Source: an uncultured Lachnospiraceae bacterium (GTDB lineage Bacteria > Bacillota > Clostridia > Lachnospirales > Lachnospiraceae). Taken from it: a stretch of 64,000 bases of DNA. The notes under the pieces were generated by a model. It was not told the origin of the DNA, did no database searches, and saw nothing but the letters and a program-made list of their open reading frames with translations. The stretch lies in contig CAKRTC010000002.1 of NCBI GenBank assembly GCA_934402055.1, forward strand, positions 90,088 through 154,087, written 5' to 3'. Position 1 is the stretch's first letter, and the number at the start of each line of letters is the position of its first letter. This document shows, in pieces, positions 17,632-25,222 of this stretch. The position numbers and the translations under genes are program-made.

Positions 17632-19257
17632 TTATTCAAAGTACATATCGGCAAATGGCACATCATACTGATCTGTACCAAAATGGACACCATGCAAAGC
17701 TGAAGTATACAAAGCCTTGTTGCACTCATAAGTCAAAGGCAGATACATCGCATCCTCATGCAGATTTGTCAGGACAGACTTATACAGCTCCTGACGCTCG
17801 GTTTCGTCTGTAGAAGTCAGAATCTTGGTAATAGCTTCATCGATCTCTGCCTTATCCGCAAGTCCCTGCTGAGCAGCGTAGTCCCCATAGACCGGTGCCC
17901 GCATCGCTGCCAGTGAAGATTGAGGATCATAAGGCATACCCCAACAAATATTGAATACCATATCAAAGTTTCCGGCCTTCATATTGTCACGGTAGGACTG
18001 TTCCTCTTCGCCATGAATATTCATAGCAATACCTAACTTGAGGTACTCACTCTGAAGATACTCGGCAATAGTCTTTTCTGTTACGCTGTCACTGTTATAG
18101 AGCAGATCCAGCTCCAATGGCTTACCATCCTTGGTACGTATCTTGTCGGTTCCCATAACCCAGCCCGCATCATCAAGTATCTGAGCCGCAGTCTCGGCGC
18201 TGTACTCATACGGCTTCAGTCCGACATTGCAGTATGGTACCGTAGCTGCATAAAGAGTATCCGCCGGCTGCTCAAGACCATAGAAGATACCATCTGATAT
18301 CGCCTGTCGATTTGTGGCATGCTGCAAGGCTTTGCGCACGGCCGGATCGCTTAGGATCTCATGTGTAGTGTTCATAACTATATGTCTGGTAGATGTAGGA
18401 TCAGACAGTCCGACCTTAAACTTATCGCTGTCCAGATACTTGCTGATAGCATCGGCATCAAGCATATTTTTTCCGAAGATCAGATCTATCTCTCCGGATT
18501 CCAGTGCCATAATACGGGTCTGGTTGTCCGGAATTACTTTAACCGTGATCTTGCTGATAGCCGGAGCTTCACCCCAGTAGTTATCATTTCGTTCAAATAC
18601 AGCATACTCGTCTGTCACAAAATCCGTCAGCACATAAGGTCCGGTACCTATGTGACCATTGACACCGTCCTTAGTGCTGCCGTTAATCATGCATTTCGGA
18701 GAAATCATGGCAAACGGGCGTATGCAGGCAAGCTCCGTCAGCATCGGATAGTAAGGTTCACTCATCTCAATGACAAATGTGTTTTCATCCGGAGCAGATA
18801 CGCTCACAAGCAGGTTCATCATTTCAAGCCAGGTGTGACGTTCACGATTCTCTAAAATAGCATTGAAATTGGCAAGTATCGCATTGGCATCGCACTTTTC
18901 ACCATCTGAAAACAGAACATTCGGGCGGATATGGAAGGTATAGGTGCAGCCATCATCACTGATGTCCCAGCTTTCTGCCAGGCAGCCCTCATAACCATCA
19001 TCAGTAACGCTGACCAGTGTGTCATATATTATGCTCTGAGCATACATTTCACCGGCATACAGATGCGGATTAAGATCACGAATATCACGATAGTTGACAA
19101 AGATCAGCTCATCACGTGTTTCACTGCTTGCCGTCTCTGAAGTGGCTGCAGCCTCAGATGAAGCTGTAGATGCGGAACCTTGTCCGCAGGCAGCCAGCGC
19201 GCCGGCGCAGCAGACACCTGCGATCAACAGGCAGATATTTCTGCGAGAAAATTTCAT
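17632..19257 (-). CDS. nikA: NikA-like substrate-binding lipoprotein of the importer
   Basis: Extracytoplasmic binding protein of the peptide/nickel family (SBP_bac_5), 541 residues. The signal peptide ends in lipobox LAAC (Cys about 24), followed by a Ser/Ala/Glu-rich linker. Segments such as LNPHLYAGEMYAQSIIYDTL, RERHTWLEMMN and AAQQGLADKAEIDE match NikA more closely than DppA or OppA by my recollection. The segment around WGMPYDPQSSLAAMR, where E. coli NikA has histidines, shows none, so Ni-(His)2 binding is doubtful; a metallophore, opine or small peptide is possible. The ATG follows AGGAGG. Confidence 0.85.
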   Translation of the reverse strand: MKFSRRNICLLIAGVCCAGALAACGQGSASTASSEAAATSETASSETRDELIFVNYRDIRDLNPHLYAGEMYAQSIIYDTLVSVTDDGYEGCLAESWDISDDGCTYTFHIRPNVLFSDGEKCDANAILANFNAILENRERHTWLEMMNLLVSVSAPDENTFVIEMSEPYYPMLTELACIRPFAMISPKCMINGSTKDGVNGHIGTGPYVLTDFVTDEYAVFERNDNYWGEAPAISKITVKVIPDNQTRIMALESGEIDLIFGKNMLDADAISKYLDSDKFKVGLSDPTSTRHIVMNTTHEILSDPAVRKALQHATNRQAISDGIFYGLEQPADTLYAATVPYCNVGLKPYEYSAETAAQILDDAGWVMGTDKIRTKDGKPLELDLLYNSDSVTEKTIAEYLQSEYLKLGIAMNIHGEEEQSYRDNMKAGNFDMVFNICWGMPYDPQSSLAAMRAPVYGDYAAQQGLADKAEIDEAITKILTSTDETERQELYKSVLTNLHEDAMYLPLTYECNKALYTSALHGVHFGTDQYDVPFADMYFE

Positions 19258-19288
19258 AATATGTTTCCTCCTATGGTATTAAATATCG

Positions 19289-19332
19289 ATTATAGAGAAA
19301 AAGTAGCACCGCGCTTACCGCACGGTGCTACT
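19289..19332 (-). promoter_or_regulatory. Hairpin with T-tract and -10 element ahead of nikA
   Basis: On the minus strand a ten-base-pair stem (19332-19323 with 19311-19302; arms AGTAGCACCG/CGGTGCTACT) is followed by TTTTTCTC, and then by a perfect TATAAT at 19294-19289, 32 bases before the nikA start. The hairpin is a plausible terminator for the upstream lysR gene. It also overlaps where the -35 box would be, so it may double as an operator. Confidence 0.6.
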
Positions 19333-19419
19333 ATAGAATGCCATAGTTTGCCATAGCTAACTACTGATCAAATATGCATAGCATTCCATAACAAATCGTT
19401 ATAGCCTGCCTGCAGATAT

Positions 19420-20322
19420 TCAGAGCAGCTTTTTGAAATTTTCAATAAACCATTGCGCCGCCTCACTCAGCTCCTCTCCTTCCGAGCGAACTGTTCCCAG
19501 CAATAAAAAAGGCTCACATCCGTTGATTTTCAGATTCTTAATGTCATAATGTTTATACGGCTGATGCATAAAATTGATACCGAGACTGCACAGATCTGTA
19601 TGCAGCAACGCATTTATAGTCATATGATCACTGTTCGAGTAAACAGCATAGTTCAAATCTTTGGTACTGATTGCTCCCAATGAAACTCGGTCCAAATGAT
19701 GTTCCATTGAAAAATAATCCCGTACAGCTCCTATAAACCGCAAACCCGGAAGTTCCGAGAAATCAACACTGTCTCTTTTGTAGTAAGGATGATTAGGTCC
19801 CACATAGACACAGGCCTCCTTAACATCAAGCGGATCAAACACCAGTTTTTTATGTCCGAGTATATGCCTGAAGGCTGTCAGCTGGCGCTGCGCGATATAT
19901 ACGATGCCAAGCTCTGTCTGCCCGCCGGCAACCCAGTTGCTTACTTCTTCCACGCTTCCCTCTTGATGTTCCACTATATACTCTTCGCCCCAGTATTGAT
20001 AAAAATCCACCAAAAGATTAGCAACCATATTACTTGGATACGTTGCCAGTGTGAATTTTTTTCCATTGTGATGTGTCGCCATCGAATTAATCAAGGAAGC
20101 ATGTTTAAGGATAACTTTTGCATAGTCACGCACCGTTTCTCCATATGGCGTAATTCGCAGCCCTCTACTGCTCCTTTCCACCAACTGTTGTCCCAATTCC
20201 TTTTCCAACGCAGAAATCACTTTGCTGACATTAGGCTGTGAGGTATAAAGGCACTCTGCCGCCTGACTGAAGCTGCCTTTCTCACATACAATGGTGAAGT
20301 ATTCCAGCTGTTTAAGTTCCAT
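19420..20322 (-). CDS. LysR-family transcriptional regulator of the Nik-like operon
   Basis: A 300-residue LysR protein: N-terminal winged helix (MELKQLEYFTIVCEKGSFSQAAE..., with SQPNVSKVISALEKELG as the recognition region) and a two-lobed effector domain (about 90-295). It lies directly upstream of the importer operon in the same orientation, separated by about 160 bases that hold a terminator-like hairpin and repeated GCCATAG motifs (near 19340 and 19350). That makes it the likely controller of the importer. Its effector is unknown. Confidence 0.88.
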   Translation of the reverse strand: MELKQLEYFTIVCEKGSFSQAAECLYTSQPNVSKVISALEKELGQQLVERSSRGLRITPYGETVRDYAKVILKHASLINSMATHHNGKKFTLATYPSNMVANLLVDFYQYWGEEYIVEHQEGSVEEVSNWVAGGQTELGIVYIAQRQLTAFRHILGHKKLVFDPLDVKEACVYVGPNHPYYKRDSVDFSELPGLRFIGAVRDYFSMEHHLDRVSLGAISTKDLNYAVYSNSDHMTINALLHTDLCSLGINFMHQPYKHYDIKNLKINGCEPFLLLGTVRSEGEELSEAAQWFIENFKKLL

Positions 20323-20532
20323 GTATCGTCGTAGTCTCCCGAATCTGATAAAAGCTCATCGTTGTTAGTTTTCGCTAACCAAGTATAGCTTCCTTCTCGA
20401 TGCAGCGCAAGCTTACAATTTTCTTTATTATTATCGATTAAACACGGATTGCTTCGTACTTCGTACTCCCGCAATCCTACGATAATTCGCACCCGTGCCT
20501 ATCGGCACTTTGTGCTCATTTTCGTTTCGCCG

Positions 20533-20589
20533 TCCTATAGTCGTCTTTGCGTCAGCAAGCTGCCGCTTCTACGACTGCAGTCCGGCTTT
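20533..20589. repeat. 57-bp structured repeat, right copy
   Basis: Matches 13173-13229 at 50 of 57 positions without gaps, in the same orientation. The two copies lie just outside the LysR-Nik-M14 cassette. Both fold into a hairpin with outer stem AGTCG/CGACT and an inner eight-base stem. Two of the inner pairs differ between copies by compensatory changes, implying selection on RNA or DNA structure. Confidence 0.75.
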
Positions 20590-20596
20590 AATCGAT

Positions 20597-20631
20597 AAAA
20601 AAAATACCCGAGCAGTGATCTGCTCGGGTAT
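20597..20631 (-). terminator. Rho-independent terminator of the ferredoxin gene
   Basis: Twelve-base-pair stem ATACCCGAGCAG/CTGCTCGGGTAT with a four-base loop, followed on the minus strand by a run of T. Confidence 0.9.
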
Positions 20632-20650
20632 CTTGATCTTAACTTATCAA

Positions 20651-20818
20651 TTATGCCTGAATAGCTCCCATAGGGCAAGCTGACTCACAAGCTCCGCAAT
20701 CGATGCAAGCGCCTGCATCAATAACGTACTTTCCGTCTCCCTCAGAGATAGCTCCTACCGGACAAGCTCCTGCGCAGCTTCCGCATGCTACACATGCATC
20801 AGAAATAGTATGTGCCAT
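20651..20818 (-). CDS. Clostridial-type 2[4Fe-4S] ferredoxin
   Basis: A 55-residue electron carrier with two CxxCxxCxxxCP motifs (CVACGSCAGACP and CIDCGACESACP), the usual layout for anaerobe ferredoxins that serve oxidoreductases and hydrogenases. I start it at 20818, where the ATG follows AAGGAGG at good spacing; a nine-residue upstream extension in frame is not family-like. It is monocistronic, with its own terminator. Confidence 0.95.
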   Translation of the reverse strand: MAHTISDACVACGSCAGACPVGAISEGDGKYVIDAGACIDCGACESACPMGAIQA

Positions 20819-20944
20819 TGTTGGTTCCTCCTTATCAAACATCAAAGTTTAGGTATTTTTGAATTGTGCCCTAATCCTAACGCAGTACCCCCATGTTAGT
20901 CAATAACAACACTTGTTAGCTTGGGCTAAGGGATATTTTCCCAT

Positions 20945-20964
20945 AAACTGTTTTTTTACAGTTT
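20945..20964. promoter_or_regulatory. Perfect seven-base dyad between ferredoxin and gdpP
   Basis: AAACTGT-TTTTTT-ACAGTTT stands in the divergent promoter region. It could be an operator or a small hairpin; its function is not inferable. Confidence 0.3.
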
Positions 20965-21001
20965 GCCGGTCTCTTATCCCCGGTCATAAAAGAGTAAATT
21001 T

Positions 21002-21031
21002 TTACTATTTAAGTACGGAGTATGGTATAAT
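21002..21031 (+). promoter_or_regulatory. Promoter of gdpP-rplI-dnaB with extended -10
   Basis: An extended -10 element TG-G-TATAAT (TATAAT at 21026-21031) is preceded by TTTACT (21002-21007) about 18 bases upstream as a weak -35. The predicted start of transcription, near 21038, lies only about three bases before the gdpP ATG. Confidence 0.7.
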
Positions 21032-21040
21032 CAGCTCATT

Positions 21041-23200
21041 ATGAAAAGCAAACGAAAATCAACATATTCAATAGTGCTTTACTTAAGATGGCCGTTGCTT
21101 CTGTCCGTACTGCTTATCTTTATGAATATCATATTGATAGCTTTGGATCCGAGATCTGCCGCCTTCATGAGTATATTCACGATACTTTTCGTCTTATTTT
21201 CCGCGGCACTCTATGTATACAGTAAGCGCGGAATATATTCGGGGCTTATAGATTTTGCTCAGGGCTTCGATTCTGCCGAATCCAATATCCTCAATAATAT
21301 GAGTGTACCTACCGCAATATGTAATTTCAGAGGCGGTATTATATGGTGCAACTCAGCCTTCGGAGACAGCTTCTCGGCTGCCGGTGTATTACCTTCCGTC
21401 AAGGACATTTTCCCGGACATTACTAAGGATATACTTTCCAATCTTAACGAGCCGGCAATAATACACAGCTCCTACGGCAATTCCCGTTATCTGATCGAGA
21501 TGCGTCCGACAGATATCTTTGACGAGGGCAGCGATAATTATCCGGATTCGGATGATGACATACTTTATTCGGATACTTCGGAGTCGGATAAAGTTTCCGA
21601 TGACAATGAAGTCTCACAGTCTGAAAATGACCCTATATTTACATACAGACGTAATAAGGACGGTCTTAAGGATGAATTTGAAAGAGTCATAATCATTTCC
21701 GTTACAGATGAGACCGAACTGATACAGTATAAGAAGGATTATCGCGACTCCCGTCCGTGCGAGGGTCTCATATATCTTGATAACTATGATGATGCCCTTG
21801 CTTCTGTAGAGGAGACAAGAAGAAGTCTGCTTACGGCTCTTGTGGATCGTCGTATCAGCAACTATATATCTTCTCTCAACGGCATAGTACGTAAGCTCGA
21901 GAAGGATAAATACCTCTTCTTCATGAATGAGAAGGATGTTCAGTCAATGTTCAGTGATCGCTTCTCTATACTCGAAGAGGTCAAGACCATCAATATCGGC
22001 AACGAGCTTGCCCTTACCTTAAGTATAGGTGTCGGACGAAACGGCATCAATTATGAGGAAAACTATAACTTCGCACGTGCCGCTATCGACCTCGCTCTCG
22101 GACGTGGCGGGGATCAGGCTGTTGTAAAGAGCGGTGAGCAGGTGACCTACTTCGGAGGTAAAACTCTTGCCCCCGAGAAAAATGCCCGTGTTAAGGCAAG
22201 AGTCAAGGCTCAGGCTCTCAAGGAGCTGCTTTCAGCCAATGATAAGCTGCTTGTCATGGGACATAAAAACGGCGACGCCGACAGTCTTGGCGCATCCATA
22301 GGTATATGGAAGATAGCCCGCTGCTACGGCAAAAACGCCCATATAGTGCTCAACACCACCAACAATTCGCTTGAGCCTATGTACAGAAAGTTCATCAACA
22401 GCTCAGACTATCCTGACGATATGTTTATATCGGGAGACAAGGCTGTTAATTTCATAGACAGAACAACTTTACTTGTTATAGTAGATGTCAACAGACCAAG
22501 CTACACCGAGGAGCCAAGGCTTTTGCACAGCGCTTCCAATGTAGTAGTCATAGATCATCACCGTATGGGTACCGAGGGCGTTGACAATGCTCAGCTTTCT
22601 TATATTGAGCCGTATGCATCCTCTGCTTCGGAGATGGTTTCCGAGATAGTTCAGTATATAGATGATACCACCACGCTTACCCCGCTTGAGGCAGATGCCT
22701 TATACGGCGGTATAGTAATAGATACTCAGAACTTTATCACCCAGACCGGTATCCGTACATTTGAGGCTGCTGCATTCCTGAAACGAAAGGGTGCTTCGGT
22801 ACAGCGTATCCGCAAGATATTCCGTGACAGCTTCAGTGACTTCAAGGCACGTGCAGGCGCAGTCGATTCCGCAGAGATATACAGAGAGCATTTCGCACTC
22901 AGTACACTCGATCCCACAGGTGTTGACACACCTACCGTAGCATGCGCTCAGGCTGCCAACACCCTGCTTGATGTGGACGGCATCAAAGCCGCTATAGTTC
23001 TCACTATGTACAACGGACTTGTATATATTTCCGCACGCAGCATAGACGAGGTCAATGTTCAGGTTATGATGGAGAAACTCGGCGGCGGAGGTCACATGGC
23101 TGTTGCCGGCGCACAGCTTGCCGATACCGATATAGCTACCGCTATAGATAAGGTTAAGCAGATAATAGATGAAATGATAGAAAAAGGAGAGATATCCTAA
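21041..23200 (+). CDS. gdpP: Cyclic-di-AMP phosphodiesterase GdpP
   Basis: Membrane phosphodiesterase that hydrolyses c-di-AMP and thereby adjusts osmotic and cell-wall homeostasis. Two N-terminal transmembrane segments (about 17-36 and 41-60), a PAS-like region (about 80-155), a degenerate GGDEF domain (ending near LGRGGDQAVV) and a DHH-DHHA1 catalytic half (GDADSLG, VVIDHHRMG, GGGGHMAVAG) are all visible. A stretch at about 158-198 rich in Asp, Glu and Ser interrupts the region between PAS and GGDEF and is not typical. No ribosome binding site precedes the ATG. The gene heads a gdpP-rplI-dnaB operon and shares one base (TAATG) with rplI. Confidence 0.93.
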   Translation: MKSKRKSTYSIVLYLRWPLLLSVLLIFMNIILIALDPRSAAFMSIFTILFVLFSAALYVYSKRGIYSGLIDFAQGFDSAESNILNNMSVPTAICNFRGGIIWCNSAFGDSFSAAGVLPSVKDIFPDITKDILSNLNEPAIIHSSYGNSRYLIEMRPTDIFDEGSDNYPDSDDDILYSDTSESDKVSDDNEVSQSENDPIFTYRRNKDGLKDEFERVIIISVTDETELIQYKKDYRDSRPCEGLIYLDNYDDALASVEETRRSLLTALVDRRISNYISSLNGIVRKLEKDKYLFFMNEKDVQSMFSDRFSILEEVKTINIGNELALTLSIGVGRNGINYEENYNFARAAIDLALGRGGDQAVVKSGEQVTYFGGKTLAPEKNARVKARVKAQALKELLSANDKLLVMGHKNGDADSLGASIGIWKIARCYGKNAHIVLNTTNNSLEPMYRKFINSSDYPDDMFISGDKAVNFIDRTTLLVIVDVNRPSYTEEPRLLHSASNVVVIDHHRMGTEGVDNAQLSYIEPYASSASEMVSEIVQYIDDTTTLTPLEADALYGGIVIDTQNFITQTGIRTFEAAAFLKRKGASVQRIRKIFRDSFSDFKARAGAVDSAEIYREHFALSTLDPTGVDTPTVACAQAANTLLDVDGIKAAIVLTMYNGLVYISARSIDEVNVQVMMEKLGGGGHMAVAGAQLADTDIATAIDKVKQIIDEMIEKGEIS

Positions 23201-23643
23201 TGCAGGTAATACTTATAACAGATGTCAAGAGCCTCGGAAAAAAGGGCACTATAGTTAATGTTAACGATAACTACGCAAGAAACTACATAATCCCTCACAA
23301 ATTAGGCATAGAGGCAAACAAGGCAAATCTTAATGACCTTAAGCTCCAGAATGCCAATATGGAGAAGTTAGAGGCTGCAAGAGTGGCAAATGCCAAGGGC
23401 ATGAAGGCAGCCATAGACGGCAAGAAGGTCAATGTTGCAATCAAAACAGGCAAGGACGGCAAGCTCTTCGGCTCCGTAACCAATAAGGAAGTCGCAGAAG
23501 CCATCAAGAAGACCTTCAATGTTGATATAGATAAAAAGAAGATCGTTATGGAGGCTCTCAAGACCTCCGGCGAACATGCCGTAAATGTCAAGCTTCACAA
23601 GGATATCGCTGCCACAGTGACTGTAAATGTCACCGAGGGCTGA
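23200..23643 (+). CDS. rplI: 50S ribosomal protein L9
   Basis: Protein of the large subunit near the L1 stalk, 147 residues, the usual length. The N-terminal RNA-binding domain has GKKGTIVNVNDNYARNYIIP, followed by a long charged connecting helix (about 40-75) and a C-terminal domain. Its ATG overlaps the gdpP stop and AAAGGAGAG lies just upstream. Confidence 0.97.
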   Translation: MQVILITDVKSLGKKGTIVNVNDNYARNYIIPHKLGIEANKANLNDLKLQNANMEKLEAARVANAKGMKAAIDGKKVNVAIKTGKDGKLFGSVTNKEVAEAIKKTFNVDIDKKKIVMEALKTSGEHAVNVKLHKDIAATVTVNVTEG

Positions 23644-23650
23644 TATTGCT

Positions 23651-25018
23651 ATGGCTGATAATAACAAAGACAATAACATACTTAACCGCACGGCACCTCA
23701 AAACATAGAAGCCGAGAAATCCGTAATCGGATCAATGCTCCTTGATAAGGAAGCTATCGAGACCGCTGTCGGAATGCTTACCAAGGATGATTTTTATTCA
23801 AGGCAATATGGCATTATGTTTAATGCCATCGTTGAATGCTACAACTCACTTGATAAGGACGGAATAGTTGATATCGTCACCGTGCAGGAACAGCTGGCAA
23901 AGGACGGTGCTCCTGCCGAGATGCAGAGCGTAGACTTTTTCAAGGCCCTCTATGACGCAACACCAACCTCGGTCAATATCCGTTCATATGCCGAGATAGT
24001 CCGTGACAAATCCGTACAGCGTAAGCTTATCAAAAGCTGCGGAGAAATAAGTCAGCTGTGCTATGACGACATCGAATCCACAGAGAATATACTTGCCGAG
24101 ACCGAAACCCGTATGTTTGATATTCTCAAGACCGGTACAAGCACCGAGCTTACCTCTATAGAGGATATATCCATATCGGTATACGAAAAGATCCGTAAGG
24201 TATCTCTCAGCAAGGATTCCGTAACCGGTGTTCCGACAGGCTTTACAGATCTAGACAATATGACAACCGGCTTTCAGCCTTCGGATTTCATACTTGTTGC
24301 GGCACGTCCGTCAATGGGTAAGACAGCCTTCGTGCTCAATATCCTCGAATACGTTGCAGTCAAAAAGAACCGTCCTGCAATGATCTTCTCACTTGAGATG
24401 AGCAAGGAACAGCTCGTCAACCGTCTCTTTGCAATGGATTCCGGCATAGATGCTCAGCTGCTCCGTACAGGTCGTCTCAGCGACAACGACTGGGAGAGGC
24501 TTGCTGATACTACCGGAAGGATAGGTCAGTCAAACATCATCATAGACGATACCCCTTCCATCTCGGTAGCCGCACTACGTTCAAAATGCCGCAAAATAAA
24601 GCTTGAGCGCGGACTCGATCTTGTCATCATCGACTACCTTCAGCTTATGAGTGGCTCCGGAACGCGCAGAAGTGACAGCCGTCAGCAGGAGGTCTCCGAT
24701 ATATCCCGTTCACTCAAGGCACTTGCCAGAGAATTGGAGTGTCCTGTCGTATCCTTGTCTCAGTTATCACGAGCTGTCGAGCAGAGACCCGATAAACGTC
24801 CGATGCTCTCCGACCTCAGAGAATCCGGAGCCATCGAGCAGGATGCCGATCTGGTAATGTTTTTATACAGAGACGAGTATTATAATCCGGATTCGGAGAA
24901 AAAAGGCGAGGCCGAGGTCATCATTGCCAAGCAGCGAAACGGTCCTATCGGTACCGTTAATCTCTACTGGCAGTCACAGACTACCCGCTTTGTCAATAAA
25001 GAGAAGAACTTTACTTAA
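23651..25018 (+). CDS. dnaB: Replicative DNA helicase DnaB
   Basis: Hexameric 5'-3' helicase that unwinds DNA at the replication fork. An N-terminal primase-interacting domain (about 15-115) precedes a RecA-like motor (about 180-450) with Walker A ARPSMGKTAF, Walker B LVIIDYLQLM and the SQLSRAVEQR and QDADLVMFLYRDEYY motifs. I start it at 23651, seven bases after the rplI stop, giving 455 residues; an in-frame ATG at 23627 lies inside rplI. There is no intein. A terminator follows. Confidence 0.96.
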   Translation: MADNNKDNNILNRTAPQNIEAEKSVIGSMLLDKEAIETAVGMLTKDDFYSRQYGIMFNAIVECYNSLDKDGIVDIVTVQEQLAKDGAPAEMQSVDFFKALYDATPTSVNIRSYAEIVRDKSVQRKLIKSCGEISQLCYDDIESTENILAETETRMFDILKTGTSTELTSIEDISISVYEKIRKVSLSKDSVTGVPTGFTDLDNMTTGFQPSDFILVAARPSMGKTAFVLNILEYVAVKKNRPAMIFSLEMSKEQLVNRLFAMDSGIDAQLLRTGRLSDNDWERLADTTGRIGQSNIIIDDTPSISVAALRSKCRKIKLERGLDLVIIDYLQLMSGSGTRRSDSRQQEVSDISRSLKALARELECPVVSLSQLSRAVEQRPDKRPMLSDLRESGAIEQDADLVMFLYRDEYYNPDSEKKGEAEVIIAKQRNGPIGTVNLYWQSQTTRFVNKEKNFT

Positions 25019-25041
25019 AACCGATAATTTCACACATAGGC

Positions 25042-25088
25042 AAGAGCCCGGCACAAGCTGTAAGGCATGTACCGGGCTCTTATTTTGT
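25042..25088 (+). terminator. Rho-independent terminator after dnaB
   Basis: Ten-base-pair stem AAGAGCCCGG/CCGGGCTCTT (25042-25051 with 25072-25081), 20-base loop, then ATTTTG. Confidence 0.85.
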
Positions 25089-25222
25089 CCTTCGTAATAT
25101 TTTCTTTTACAACGATCTCTCACAGCTGTTTAAGGGAGATATAGGACAAAACGTGCCGGTAGAAACAGCAAATCAGCAAAGTATATAAGGCTAATCTGCT
25201 GTTTAAATTACTGCTTGGAATA

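Larger units (their letters stand above)
20323..20650. other. Intergenic region with structured repeat, right copy
   Basis: About 330 bases upstream of lysR. It contains inverted pairs (GGATTGC...GCAATCC near 20449-20476; GTGCC-tatc-GGCAC near 20494-20507), the 57-base repeat 20533-20589, and the ferredoxin terminator. No supported gene. Confidence 0.5.

Noticed and set aside
20217..20492. 91-residue minus-strand frame overlapping the lysR start
   Set aside because: No ribosome binding site, unlike any family, and runs through repeat sequence.
13160..20600. Insertion sequence or transposon carrying the Nik cassette
   Set aside because: No transposase, no terminal inverted repeats and no target duplication are visible, so only flanking repeats are reported.
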